A DNA stretch of 64,000 bases. Source: Nectonema munidae. Its lineage: Eukaryota > Nematomorpha > Nectonematoida > Nectonematidae. The stretch lies in contig JAUIRK010000008.1 of assembly GCA_030549495.1 (NCBI GenBank), positions 434,001-498,000 on the forward strand. The letters run 5' to 3'. A model generated the notes under the pieces. It saw only the letters and a list, made by a program, of their open reading frames with translations. It did not search any database and had not been told where the DNA came from. The translations under genes were made by a program, and so were the position numbers. This document shows positions 12,791 through 22,963 of the stretch, in pieces (position 1 is the stretch's first letter; each line of letters begins with the position of its first letter).

Positions 12791-13895
12791 GTATTATTAT
12801 TCAATTTGCGGAAAACAAAGATTCGAACTCATTACTATGTGGAGGAAACTTTAATTCAATTGTTGAATATGATTAAGAATATATTCAAAAAACAGAAAGG
12901 GTATTTTAAGTGATAATGTCTTGATTTAACACATCCTTTCAATAATATCAGCCAGCAATGATATCTATCTATAAAATCTCAAGAAATATGGGCTTAGCCA
13001 AAACATGGTTTTTATAAATGTGCAATACTAATTTTCATTAAATTTTTTTCATCACGGAGTTCAAAGATAACAGAACTGGAGTTCTTAATAAAATCCCACA
13101 AATGGAAAGAGATAAGGAGGGGGACTTTTGTCATTGGACTTTTAGACCAAAAATTGAGAAAGTATGCATTTGAAGGATTACATCGGCCAACATTAAAGAG
13201 TTTACAAAAAAGGAAAAAATTGTATTAGATTGGAAAATGCGCATCATTTTAAGAGTAAAAGTAAAGAACTTGTGTGTACCGAAGAATTTGATTCATATGG
13301 AAAAGAAAGTAACATTTACATTCTTGTTGCTTTAAAATAAGCCATGGCTCTGGGAAATGGATTTATCATTCATTACATTGCAAAAATAATGAAAACGCGT
13401 TTATCCAAATAATAAATATATTTTGGGGGTTACATCTCAAAAAGGCTTTTTTCATTGAAAATTAAGAAAAAGTGGAAAGTGACATTTGGAACAAAGTGGT
13501 AAATGAAGATTTCTCTAGAAAAAACAATAATTGAATTAGAACTTCATTTTCAACGAAAGTTCATTCGCTTGATTTTCATAGGCCGGTATGCATTGTAAGC
13601 TACACACATATGGTCGTGTCAAATGTTATTCCCCAAAAAAATTAGCGATGTTAAACAAATTTAATTTAATTTTTTGAATATATTTTATTTTAGCTTGGTA
13701 AATCTTAACTTAAATTGCGAAGTTTAGTCACTAAAAAAAGTGATATTCTTATTAAGTTAAATTTCTTAAACGATTAACGTGTTTTTTTTCTTATAGATCA
13801 AATGATTTAACATAATTTTGTAAATATAAAGTTTGATGTAGATTCTAAAAAAAGTTCACTAATATGAACAATTTAGTCTCAACCGTTAAAGAATT

Positions 13896-14014
13896 GCCGG
13901 CAAATGGCCTAGTGGTAAGAGCGTGGAGTCTCGACCCAGATGGTCTTGGTTCGATTCCTGATTGTGACTTGAAAGTTTATTCTTCTCTTGGATGCGATAT
14001 CGACAACTAAAAAA
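13896..14014 (+). mobile_element. tRNA-derived SINE with 14-bp TSD, copy A
   Basis: The head starts GCCGGCAAATGGCCTAGTGG. An exact pol III A box TGGCCTAGTGG lies at 13905-13915 and an exact B box GGTTCGATTCC at 13948-13958. The 3' end is an A-rich tail (CTAAAAAAA). Flanks are ACCGTTAAAGAATT (13882-13895) and ACCGTAAAAGAATT (14015-14028), a target duplication with one mismatch. The stems do not fold into a proper tRNA cloverleaf, so this is a SINE and not a tRNA gene. Confidence 0.88.
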
Positions 14015-14029
14015 ACCGTAAAAGAATTA

Positions 14030-14903
14030 ACTCCTTTTAAACTTGCCTACTTAAAAAAATATCTTACAATATGTAAAATACTTGTAAGAAAACAAAGTGT
14101 AAAAGAGATTATAAAAACAAAAAGCTGAGAACAGGTTAAAAATATATCTCGTAATTTCGTATCAAAGAAATCTTTGTTTACAAACTTGATAAACTTTTGA
14201 CTTCATTCTTAGTTGCATGTGTAGAATGACATGCTGCTATGAATTTGCTTGTAACCATTGTATAAAAAAGCTTTAAACTTATCGGTATAGCACTAAAGAC
14301 GAACTAATGGCAAAAAACTCCACATGTATTATTGAAAATCTTTATCAAACGAATCAAGGAAAAAAGAAACTTTATTTTTAATGCAAGTTTGAATTTTCAT
14401 ATATGTAATCTTTTGGTTGTTGTATTCTCAATTTATTTTGTTTTTTTCTGGAAAAAACTAGCTTTTTTCGATAAAGACAAAAATTTGACGAGTAAAAAAT
14501 TACAAATTTTTTGTCAATGGCGTTAATTCTCATATTTGAAAACAACATTTGTGATTTCGTTTGTTATGAAGCTTCACTATATTTACACACCTTTACATCT
14601 TTCTAATATGTAACTATAACGAAAGAAAGTGTGTATGCGCTTTTTTCGTTTTCACATGTGTCTGTAAGAACGTGTAACGATCAATTATATTGGGTATCAT
14701 TTTTATTGTTTATAAATAATTGGGGTTGTTCATCACTACGCATCGTGCCTTTTTCTCATTTTCATAATTGCCTATGTGAAAAGGAGAATGAAAGCAAACT
14801 TACGAGTATCAAATAAATATCAATATTGGTATATTGTTCGATTTAACTTCATAACCAGTATTCATTCAGTAGCAAACGCCAGTATTTTGTACAAACACTC
14901 CTA
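14030..14903. other. AT-rich stretch, probable 5' part of the PiggyBac element, copy A
   Basis: No supported gene. The end of the PiggyBac element should lie here, since its transposase frame starts at 14904, but I could not identify a TTAA-bounded terminal inverted repeat. Confidence 0.35.
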
Positions 14904-17045
14904 ATGTCAAGTTGTTCCAGTTCTTCAAATGATAAAAGTTCTTCATCTTCCAACAGTTCCAGTTATACTTACTCGTCGACTGATACTGAAGATAATAATA
15001 TTTCTGAAGATAATAATATATCTGACTCTCTTATCGCCCAAGATGGAACTGAGTATTTTTAGACACCTAGAAGACTCAACCAAGGTCGACCCAGAAGACA
15101 AAACATTAGAGATAACATCATGCATCCTTTGGGTCCTAAAAAAGGAGCTGAATGTTTGAGAAAATCCGTTGAAATATTTCAACTCTTTTTTACAAAAGAA
15201 ATTAACCAATACATTTTTGAATGTACGTGTGTTCATTTGAAAGAAAATTACATGTAAGTTATTTCATTTCTATCCCCCTTCACAATTAAATTGTTTGTTA
15301 CAGGAGCTCTAGCCCGAAGTAACAGCTCATCTCAAAAAGAAACTTTTTATCTAAATAATTATATAAAGTTTTTTACACACGTATACCTATTTTCAAATAT
15401 GCTGAATTCAGTGGTGATATTCATTTTTTATGTAAATCAATCAAACCTGTCAAAAAATTGATCTAAATGTGACAGCTCATCTCAAAAAAGAACTTTTTAT
15501 CTAAATAATTATATAAAGTTTTTTACACATGTATACCCATTTTCAAATATGCTAAATTCAGTGGAGATATTCATTTTTTATAAAAATCAATCAAACCTGT
15601 AAAAAAATTTATCTAAATGTGACAGCTCATCTCAAAAAGAAACTTTTTATCTAAATAATTTTATAAAGTTTTTTATACATGTATATACCCATTTTCAAAT
15701 ATGCTGAATTTAGTGGTGATATTCATTTTTTTATGAAAATCAATCGAACCTGTCAAAAAATTGATCTAAATGTGACAGCTCATCTCAAAAAAAGCCTTTT
15801 ATCAAAATAATTATATATTTTTTACACATATATACCCATTTAAGGGTGATCAAACAATCCCATTTGACAGCCTATACAGCAGTCAAAGAGCACACTTTAT
15901 GAAAGCGGTTATGAGTAAAAATGATCTTAAGCTTATTATCAGATTTTTGAGGTTTCATGTTCCACAAGAAAGAAATCAAAATGTCGATAAAATAATGGCA
16001 GTTCGCTTATTGAATGACCACTTCTACAATGTCTTCCATAAGTAATTTTAATACGAACCTAGCAAGTCAGGTAAATGGGGTATCAAATTGTATCACATCA
16101 ATGATTCTATAACTTTTTATTATCTGGCTCCCGAAATATATCTCAGCAAATTAGCGGATAAAAATTATTTCAGAGGAACCCAAATAGTCAAGAGGTTAGC
16201 AGAGAAAATCGAACTACCTCAAGGTACAGGTATTTGCGTTGATAGATTTTTTATGGACCATGAATTGTGTGAGTGGGCGAAAAGCTACAACTTTTCTATT
16301 TTAGGTCCAGTCAATTATAATAGGAGGTGTGTGCCTTTTATTTTCAAAAAAACATTTGCAGAGACTAAATCTTCAAGAATGCGAGTCTAGAACTATATAC
16401 TCAACTAGTTCATCATTGGTTGCATATATACTTAGAAAACATTCTATGAAAAATTTTAAAGAGGTCTTGATGATGAGTAGTCAGCATTACAGAGAAATGG
16501 ACCTGGTCGGACCCAAAAGAATACCAGAATCTATATATATTTATAATAGTGTAAAATCAGGGGTAGACAAAGGTAACCAAATGGTTAAATATTATACAAC
16601 ATATAGGACATCTGGGCGATAACCAATGGTCGTTTGGTCTAACTATTTAGATATTGCTGCTTTGAATACTTATATTATAGTTGTACATAATTTACGAACA
16701 GATTACTCATCAACAGCTACTACGTCTATTAACTTTTTGAAAAAATCAAGTGGAAGAAAAGTAATTCTTTCTCAATTGTGTTTTTTGTTGGCTGAAAACT
16801 CAATGAAAATTTATGTTCAAAATACAAGAATCCCTAATGAAGTTCGTCTAATACTGAAATCATATGGAATCTGCAATGAAAGTACCCCACTTGGAAAAAC
16901 CAAATTAAAAAAGAGGACCCCGCCAAATTAGCAAAGGCAACAAAAAAAGAATTTTTCAAAGATGCTTCAGATACAAAGAAAACTGTTGTGATGAGCATAA
17001 ACTTCTTCTATGTAAAAATTGTTTCAAAAATATTTTACTCAATAA
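14904..17045 (+). pseudogene. PiggyBac transposase, broken, copy A
   Basis: The start is a Ser-rich acidic leader (MSSCSSSSNDKSSSSS, then STDTEDNN), then a segment with NIMHPLGPKKGAECL typical of the PiggyBac N-terminal region. After the internal repeat array come FLRFHVPQERNQNVDKIMAV, the core GTGICVDRFFMDHELCEW and ILGPVNYNRR (family: YxDNFFTS...GTVRxNR), then PESIYIYNSVKSGVDKGNQM (family: YNxxMGGVDxxDQ). A Cys-rich tail with CCDEHKLLLCKNCF matches the C-terminal zinc-binding domain. The first two catalytic Asp regions are recognisable. The gene is dead: stops and frame changes, plus a 520-bp tandem repeat array in the middle. Copy A has a stop (TAA) in TSGR*PMVVW where copy B reads TSGRWSMVVW; copy B has a stop in NSVK*GVDKG where copy A has Ser. 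Confidence 0.85.
15323..15840 (+). repeat. 150-bp tandem repeat array inside the PiggyBac gene, copy A
   Basis: CAGCTCATCTCAAAAA recurs at 15323, 15473, 15623 and 15776, giving periods of 150, 150 and 153 bp and about 3.4 units. Each unit contains GCTGAATTCAGTGGTGATAT (or a near variant), ATTCATTTTTTATGAAAATC, and TTGATCTAAATGTGACAGC. Single diverged units of the same family lie at 11735-11960, 28640-28765 and 57045-57150. The array separates the N-terminal and core coding parts of the PiggyBac transposase. Confidence 0.92.
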
Positions 17046-17093
17046 AGTGCCTATTTCTGTGATATTTTTTGTACGATTATTTCTATTTATTTT

Positions 17094-17245
17094 TGGGCGC
17101 GTGGCGATTGGTTAGAGTGTAGGTCTTCGAATCCCATCATTTTAGGTTCGAATACTGCCTTTACCAAAATAATGATAACTCAATGCCAGTTGCCCTAAGT
17201 TAACCACCTTTAACCTTGTTTAAAGAGGGTTAAAGGATCTTCTTG
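17094..17245 (+). mobile_element. Second tRNA-related SINE, copy A
   Basis: GGGCGCGTGGCGATTGGTTA provides an A-box-like segment, and the B box GGTTCGAATAC lies at 17145-17155, about 40 bases downstream. Downstream is a SINE-like body with TTAACCACCTTTAACC and AAAGAGGGTTAAAGGATC, ending near a T-run. No target duplication was found, so the 3' end is approximate. It lies just past the PiggyBac gene. Confidence 0.6.
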
Positions 17246-18034
17246 ATGATCCTAGAATTTTTTTATCAGTATCGTGTATTTTATTATCAAGCCTGAATAT
17301 TTGTCAACCAATCTCATTTCAAAGGTTTTTTTCTGAAGAATCATTCGTGATTTTCATTGTTCAATTACAAAAAGTTGTCCAAGTTCTTCATCTAACAAAT
17401 TATCTCTTTGACGCAAAAGGAAAAAGATGGACAAATTCAATTTAAATTAAAAATATCTTGATAGTGACTAAATTCTGACATATTGGCATCTGTGGCATTT
17501 TTGATAAATCTGACCTATTGTAAATTTTTAGATTTCCTACCCATCTTAGCTAAATGTTAATTAAATATAGATTTAAATATTTTTCATTTGTAAGAGAGGA
17601 ACTTCTTTTTCACAGTCAAAATCTTTTTTGAAGCACCTAATATTATATAATTAAACCCCTTCCTAGTTCATTAGAACATGGTAGATCTTCCATTTAGTCA
17701 GGATACATATTTTTTTAATTATTATTTGTTTTGATCACATGTTCTCTTTTCAATTAGTTTTCAAATTGGTTCCTTCTCTCATACAAATTTATAAAAGATT
17801 TTATAATACATTTTGTTTTTTTTCAATAAATATTTCATACTCAAGATGATTGTAGAAATTATTATAAGCTAAAATATACAAAAAGAAGTATATTTTTACT
17901 ATATACCTAATATGCAGCTATATTTTATATACTTTTTTTTTTGCAAATTTCTTACAATTGCCCGCGTAGATATCGACTTCATATAAAGAGGATGATAATA
18001 CAGTGTATTTATGTCGAAGAAAAAATCGTAGTTA

Positions 18035-18040
18035 TTTATT
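18035..18040 (-). promoter_or_regulatory. Poly(A) signal AATAAA of the FABP-like gene, copy A
   Basis: On the minus strand the sequence GTCAATAAATAAC lies about 70 bases past the TAG stop of the FABP-like last exon, an ordinary spacing for a 3' UTR cleavage signal. The copy B gene has the same hexamer at 46956-46961. Confidence 0.5.
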
Positions 18041-18110
18041 GACAATGTTTAAAATAATCAAAAACGGCAAATCAAAATTTAGTGCGGTTGAAAAAAAGCT
18101 TTTTGAAAGT

Positions 18111-18284
18111 CTAAGTAGGAATCTTATCATATTCAACGTGAGCTGTATCTTCTTTGCCTGTTTCCTTATTTCTGTAAGTTTTTACAACATACATCTTGTC
18201 ATCTTCAAATGTCATAGTTGATTCCCATTCAGTATTGTCATTGCACACCGTTTTTTGTTTGAATACATTTTCCTGTTTCTTTAC
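18111..18284 (-). CDS. FABP-like (intracellular lipid-binding fold) gene, last exon, copy A
   Basis: After a TTCTTTTAG acceptor the minus strand reads 57 codons and a TAG. The frame starts VKKQENVFKQKTVCNDNTEW and ends ETGKEDTAHVEYDKIPT. It supplies the last strands of an FABP-type beta barrel: a hydrophobic KMYVVKTY strand and a terminal xEYDKI corresponding to the family's RxYxKI. The Arg of the canonical Arg-x-Tyr ligand clamp is Val here, while the Tyr is kept. The exon starts in phase 0, matching the phase-0 donor of the exon at 21583-21824. Compared with copy B (47032-47205) there are seven nucleotide differences, all changing the amino acid (for example K/I, M/R, D/V, T/K, H/D). The intron between the two exons, 3.3 kb, holds a hAT remnant and a copy-specific segment. 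A divergent lipocalin is the main alternative. Confidence 0.7.
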   Translation of the reverse strand, partial: VKKQENVFKQKTVCNDNTEWESTMTFEDDKMYVVKTYRNKETGKEDTAHVEYDKIPT

Positions 18285-18622
18285 CTAAAAGAATCAAATT
18301 AGGTTACCAATACTTCATCAATTTTTATCTAACATATATAGATTGTAAGCAAATCACATCAAGGGCTAATCTTTAGATTGATATCAAAATGTTAAAATAT
18401 TTCGATGAATGTATTCCTTTATATATATATATACCATTTTCACTTTAAGTTCGTCCTTTTTATGTTCATTTTTTTAAATTTTTTCTATAAACTCAAAAAT
18501 TTTATCAACAACAGGTTTTTATTTTCTAATTCCCAATTGGAGAAAATTTTCATGGTCTGTATTAAAAGTTTTCTACACAGTTTTTTTCAAAATATTTTTA
18601 ATAAAAGTTGATAAAATCATAC

Positions 18623-19104
18623 TTATTTAGACAAAATTTTTTGAAGTAATGTCCATTTATTAAATTTTTTTAAAACTTTTACAAAAATAAATTATTCTAG
18701 AGTATGTAGCAAACGATAAGCTTTCTAATGATATATATATCATGAGAAAGAAATATTGAAAAACAGTTTAATTCTTTCTTCAAATCAAACAAGTAAAAAT
18801 TTGCAAAAAGTAGTATTGGTAGTAGTAGTAGTAGTAGTATTATTATTATTATTATTATTATATATTACATAAACATTTCAACCAATCATATAGTTTTTAT
18901 GAAATAAAACTGCAATTTCAAAGTTAAATTTTTTGAACTTTTAGGTAGAATTTTTGAAATGTGGCTTTCAATATGTATGTAAAATATTTTTTGAAAATTT
19001 TTATTTTAAGTATATTTTTTAAGCATTTTACGATTTACACATTTAAATATATAATAAGGCTGGCAAGTTTTGCGAGTTGTCTCCCCGGAGGTCCTGCCAG
19101 ACCT
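18623..19104. other. Copy-A-specific segment inside the FABP intron
   Basis: The copies agree up to GATAAAATCATACT and again from a (TA)n run followed by ATTTTACATGCCC. In between, copy A has about 480 bp unrelated to the 755 bp in copy B (47541-48296). It contains a (TAG)n/(TAT)n run at 18819-18861 and ends in the hairpin motif at 19078-19116. No coding sequence is visible. Confidence 0.8.
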
Positions 19105-19116
19105 CTGATATATATA
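19078..19116. repeat. Hairpin motif ending in (TA)n, first locus
   Basis: TGTCTCCCCGGAGGTC, five or so bases, then CCAGACCTCTGATATATATA. GAGGTC and GACCTC form a perfect 6-bp stem with a 6-base loop, and CTCCCCGGAG is itself a short foldback. The same motif, followed by the same TA run, occurs at 62272-62317. It looks like the end of a repeat element, but the family is not recognised. Confidence 0.6.
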
Positions 19117-20154
19117 ATTTTACATGCCCACATAATAATTAGCACAAGGGAGACATTTTCTCGATCTGATACAAAAATACATCTGTGTAAGTAAAAGAAA
19201 TGATATAAAATTTCAACGAGTAAGTAAAAGTTTTATATGTTGTCTCCTTTGTTGCTCATAAAAGTGAAGCTTAGTTTTCCATTTCTGAAAAATGCTAAAA
19301 GTATTGTTAAGCTAAAGCTCATCTTATTCAGAAAACAAGCAAGGATATTTCATATATATTTTCCCGTTCGAAGGATAGTGACTAAAAATGATAAGAGGTA
19401 TTCTCTCATGTCCAATATATAAATGCTATGTTCCCCTTTATTTCATTTGATATATATACTAAATGTGAGACAATATATTTATTACCTTTTTTAATAAATT
19501 TTTTATAAAAAAAAAGTAGGGGACAACGGTGATAAAATATTTGTATTTTTGTATAGGGTTGGAAAAAATCGATTTTTATCGAAGTATTAATGTGTCAATC
19601 AAGCGTTAGCTCTTTAAGTTTTAACCAGCTTTAAAGTCCTTGCCTCTTACAAGCTGTGTCAATTTCAACCAACCAACATTTTAAGTTAAATTTTCGGTGA
19701 ATTCAGATGGTAAATTTTGATACTGTAGATTAAAATAATCCAAGCATCCATATAATTTTCTACTGCTGCATATCGTGTTGTTTTTGCTTGAGCAATTAGA
19801 ATAAAAACTTTTTAATTAAACCGCATAAAATGCAGTTACGCGGCACAGAAAATCTTTTAAAAAGGGCAATATGTTTTAAAAAGCCATTCATATTTTTGTC
19901 ATTAGAGCAAAACTTAGAAATGCAAAAAAAATACACGAGATATATAATTATAGCTTATATTGATATAAGTTTGATAATGAGGAAACCCGTTCACTTTAAG
20001 TTCGGGAAAAAACAATTCATAATTTGATTGAAAATCGAAAAAAGTCAAAACAAATCACCGTCTCCAAACTCAACATGTACATAGTAGCATTAAGTTTGAG
20101 CTTCCTATTTCAATTTTTGAGTGCTTCTTCACTTGTGTAAAGAAATGGATTAAA

Positions 20155-21405
20155 CAGTTGGCTCATAAACTGGGTCCACGGAACCAAAGGTTTCCTCAGT
20201 AGATTTTTTTGATTCCGTGAAGTTTTTGATAAAAAAATTAAATTATTCATGTGGAAGAGTAATCAATTTTTAAAATATAGAAAGATTAATGATATGGATA
20301 AATTTAAGCTTGGGTCTAGAAACAAAAGATTTGGTTCTGCAGCATTTATCATATATGAATGACTCGATAACAGAGTATCTTCCTGAAAAAAAGGAAGAGC
20401 ATATAAATAGACATAGCAGCCTACTCAACACTAAAATATAAATTTAAAGAAGTGGATCTGTCACAGTTTTGGATAGAATTATTACCGGAATACCCTGCGA
20501 GAGCTTTAAAGATAATAATGAGCTTTCCAACCACACATTTAGGTGAAAGAACCTTTTCATTACATGCAGCAACCAAAAATGAATTCAGAAAGCGATTAAA
20601 TGCTGGAGCCGATTCACGGTTACGAGTGACACGTATACTTCCGAACATAAAGGATCTCGTCAATCAGCAGCAAGCTCGTCCAAGTCATTAAACGACATTT
20701 TAAGTGTGGATTTTTTGCTCATTAAGAGCTTACAACGCTGATTTGCTTTATTATTTTTGTAATTCCTATATACTTATATTATATTATGGAAATGTAAAAC
20801 TAAACTTATACTTATTATTTAAGAAATAGAAGAGGATTTTGATGTTTTGAGCGCAAAATTACTATCAAAAATAAAAACAGACATGTTGAAATATTATTGT
20901 TCTTGTAATACTAGGAATTGTTACATTCGCAACAACTGCTATTAAGCTTTATATACTAGTATATATATTAGGAGCTTGGCAAAGCTCCGGTAGCATTATA
21001 TGCAAACGGAGATTCGCCAAGAAACTATATGTATTTATTTGTAAAAAAATATATATATAATGTAATATATATCTATGATCTATATTATATATTTGCTTTT
21101 TATCTGTTTCTGTAAAACTATTTTTATGTCTTCTTATGTATGTTTATTTTGTTTTATAAATAAAATGTCACTTGATGAGCAACACTATAAAAAACTTTAA
21201 TTAGTCTTGAGTGTGCTCACGTATCCCATTACATTGTTTTGTAAGCTTAATATACTTTAAAACCCAATAAATCTTTCTTCTTTTTTATACTTTTTCTCAC
21301 TATAAAAAATATTATTATTATGATTATAAAGTATCACGTGGGTTCCGTGAAAGTTTTGCTCTAATATCGGGGGTTCTGTGGGTCTGAAAAGTTTGGGAAG
21401 CCCTG
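20155..21405 (+). mobile_element. ZBED5/Buster-like hAT remnant, copy A
   Basis: The right end, read inward, starts CAGGGCTTCCCAAACTTTTC and continues AGACCCACAGAACCCC, a hAT terminus of the Buster/ZBED5 kind. The left boundary, CAGTTGGCTCATAAACTGGG followed by TCCACGGAACC, resembles it imperfectly. No matching 8-bp target duplication remains (GGATTAAA versus CACTAACT), so the ends are eroded or the left one is misplaced. It lies in the FABP intron, opposite to that gene. Only the C-terminal transposase piece is coding-like. Confidence 0.6.
20452..20691 (+). pseudogene. hAT transposase C-terminal dimerisation domain, copy A
   Basis: The 79 codons contain SQFWIELLPEYPARALKI, then SFPTTHLGERTFSLHAATKN and RLNAGADSRLRVTRILPNI, ending QQQARPSH. 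This is the C-terminus of ZBED5/FAM200-like hAT transposases (FW.....YP.L, TTYLCE.gFS....iK.k.RNRL, DLR..LS...P.I, Q.Q.SH). The usual Cys of YLCE is Gly here. The upstream RNase-H-like core is missing. Copy B is almost identical, with one residue changed (IIMSF/IVMSF). Confidence 0.85.
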
Positions 21406-21582
21406 CACTAACTCAATCAAGTCAAATGAACAACTTTTTGTTTTACATTGGAGACAGTTGTTTCATAAATATTGAACACTGTTATTCGCACAAACTTTAA
21501 CTCTTCCTCCCTACTCCTCACTAAATGTTCAGACTAACGATTTCCAGCCGACACATAATGTACTGTTAATAAGAAAACTTAC

Positions 21583-21824
21583 CGTTTGAGTACACTCAAC
21601 ATCATTCTTCGTATATGGAAGGCTTCCAAGTTGATAAATATACGGAAAGATATTATTTAGGCTTTCAATATTCAAGGTCAAATTTTGGCCATCGAACCTT
21701 ATATCAATGAAGTAGCCGCTTCCATTGAATGCTTGCAATATTTCTCTATCATCCGTTACATTTTCAAGGAAAGGTAACAAATTTTTCTTTTCCTTTAGGA
21801 TATATCTTCCAGTAATAAGGTCTT
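21583..21824 (-). CDS. FABP-like gene, middle exon, copy A (hypervariable)
   Basis: The minus-strand exon runs from a GCTATTTTAG acceptor to a GTAAGT donor: two bases plus exactly 80 codons. It begins DLITGRYILKEKKNLLPFLE and ends PYTKNDVECTQT. GRYxLxxxxNxxxFL matches the FABP N-terminal signature (mite Der p 13 begins GKYKLEKSEKFDEFL). The distance from that Gly to LG in YQLGS is 60 residues, as in Der p 13 to its LGEEF. The donor falls near residue 81 in phase 0, the conserved second intron of animal FABP genes. With the last exon the length is about 137 residues plus a short N-terminus, normal for the family. Against copy B, 33 of 80 codons change the amino acid and one is synonymous, without indels, while the final 10 codons and the following intron are identical. 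A lipocalin is the main alternative. Confidence 0.72.
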
Positions 21825-22234
21825 CTAAAATAGCGAAAAATTATAATAATTTTTACTTTTCAGTTTGTCCTTCACCACTTGAACTTTTTTACATTATAAA
21901 TATTTTAAATGTTCGCAAATACGAATATTTATGTTTTTTTAAAAGAGTTTACTGATATGTTCAAATTATGTGTACAATAAAAAATTCTGAAAAGTTTAAA
22001 AATTTGCACACATTTGTCAGGAAATATTTTTTTGAGAAATTTGAATGTATTGGAGCGATCCTATTGAACATTATGTAAATATCATTTGTGAGTACTACAC
22101 TTTATTTTTATATTTATTACTTTATCACAGTATTCTTTCGTTTTGCGTTCTATCTATTCTTCCATGTAAATAAAAAGATACTGAGAATAAATGATGGAGC
22201 TTTGAAATATTGCAAATTTGAAAGGTTTGCTTAC

Positions 22235-22267
22235 ACACCAAAGAAGAGATCTCCTTTCCATATTTAA
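22235..22267 (-). CDS. Candidate first coding exon of the FABP-like gene, copy A
   Basis: A 33-base segment lies between a GTTTTTGCAG acceptor and a GTAAGC donor and holds a start codon reading MERRSLLWC. In copy B the only difference is GAA/GAG, synonymous. The position, about 410 bases upstream of the middle exon, suits a short first coding exon after a 5' UTR intron. The obvious splice phase does not match the phase-1 acceptor of the middle exon; a nearby alternative donor/acceptor pair would be needed. The assignment is therefore tentative. Confidence 0.3.
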
Positions 22268-22963
22268 CTGCAAAAACAGTTATACGGAATAAACAAAATG
22301 ATGAGTTAAATCAAACTGTGAAAAAGACGTACGTCTAAAAAGTGAATACACAATTCTGAAAAGATAAGGTATCAGGAAAGCCTGGTAGAAAACAATCAGT
22401 ATTTCACATGGAAAGAATTAAAACGTAAAAAGGGTCTTTTTTGCTAAAAATTCATCAAACTTGTTTTCATGGGTATAGGATAATCGTTTCAGAAATTATT
22501 TCGGCACAAAGAATCAACTTTTGAAAGAAATAAACATAGAATTAAATTTCAAGAAATGGCCTCAAACAAAACGTCAAGAATCTCTCATTTTTGTTTATGA
22601 AAGTTGTTAGAAATTGCACTTAAGGAGAAAACTTCAATATCAAAGAAAGGTAGATGGCAAATTTTATTGTTCACAAGAGGTAAAAATAGATCTTTACTTG
22701 TTGCGATGAACTGCTACAAAGGTGTATGTATATACTTTGAATCATTCTGAATGGAATCTAAAATCGAAATATCATTATGGATATTGGTAATTATGCTAAC
22801 GCTGGACTCATAAGAGAATTGAATAATTAAAAAAAAGGACTGATCTGGGATAACTTTGCGTTATATTTTGAGTATATTTGTCTTATGAAAAGTACACCAC
22901 TCTTTCGCATTAAAATGCAAAGATTGTTTATGCCTAAAGTTAAATCAAGCAAGTCCACGAAAC

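Larger units (their letters stand above)
10920..13880. other. AT-rich stretch without a gene, copy A
   Basis: No supported gene. It contains two degenerate units of the dispersed 150-bp repeat family (11735-11960) and a GC-richer island with internal inverted and direct repeats (12637-12790). A 66-codon frame at 12000-12200 differs from copy B at two codons and has no recognisable domain. Confidence 0.5.

Noticed and set aside
13896-13970. tRNA gene from perfect A and B boxes
   Set aside because: The acceptor and T stems do not pair, and an A-rich tail with 14-bp target duplications shows it is a SINE.
15323-15840. CRISPR-like array
   Set aside because: Units of 150 bp are contiguous without spacers and lie in animal DNA within a transposon.
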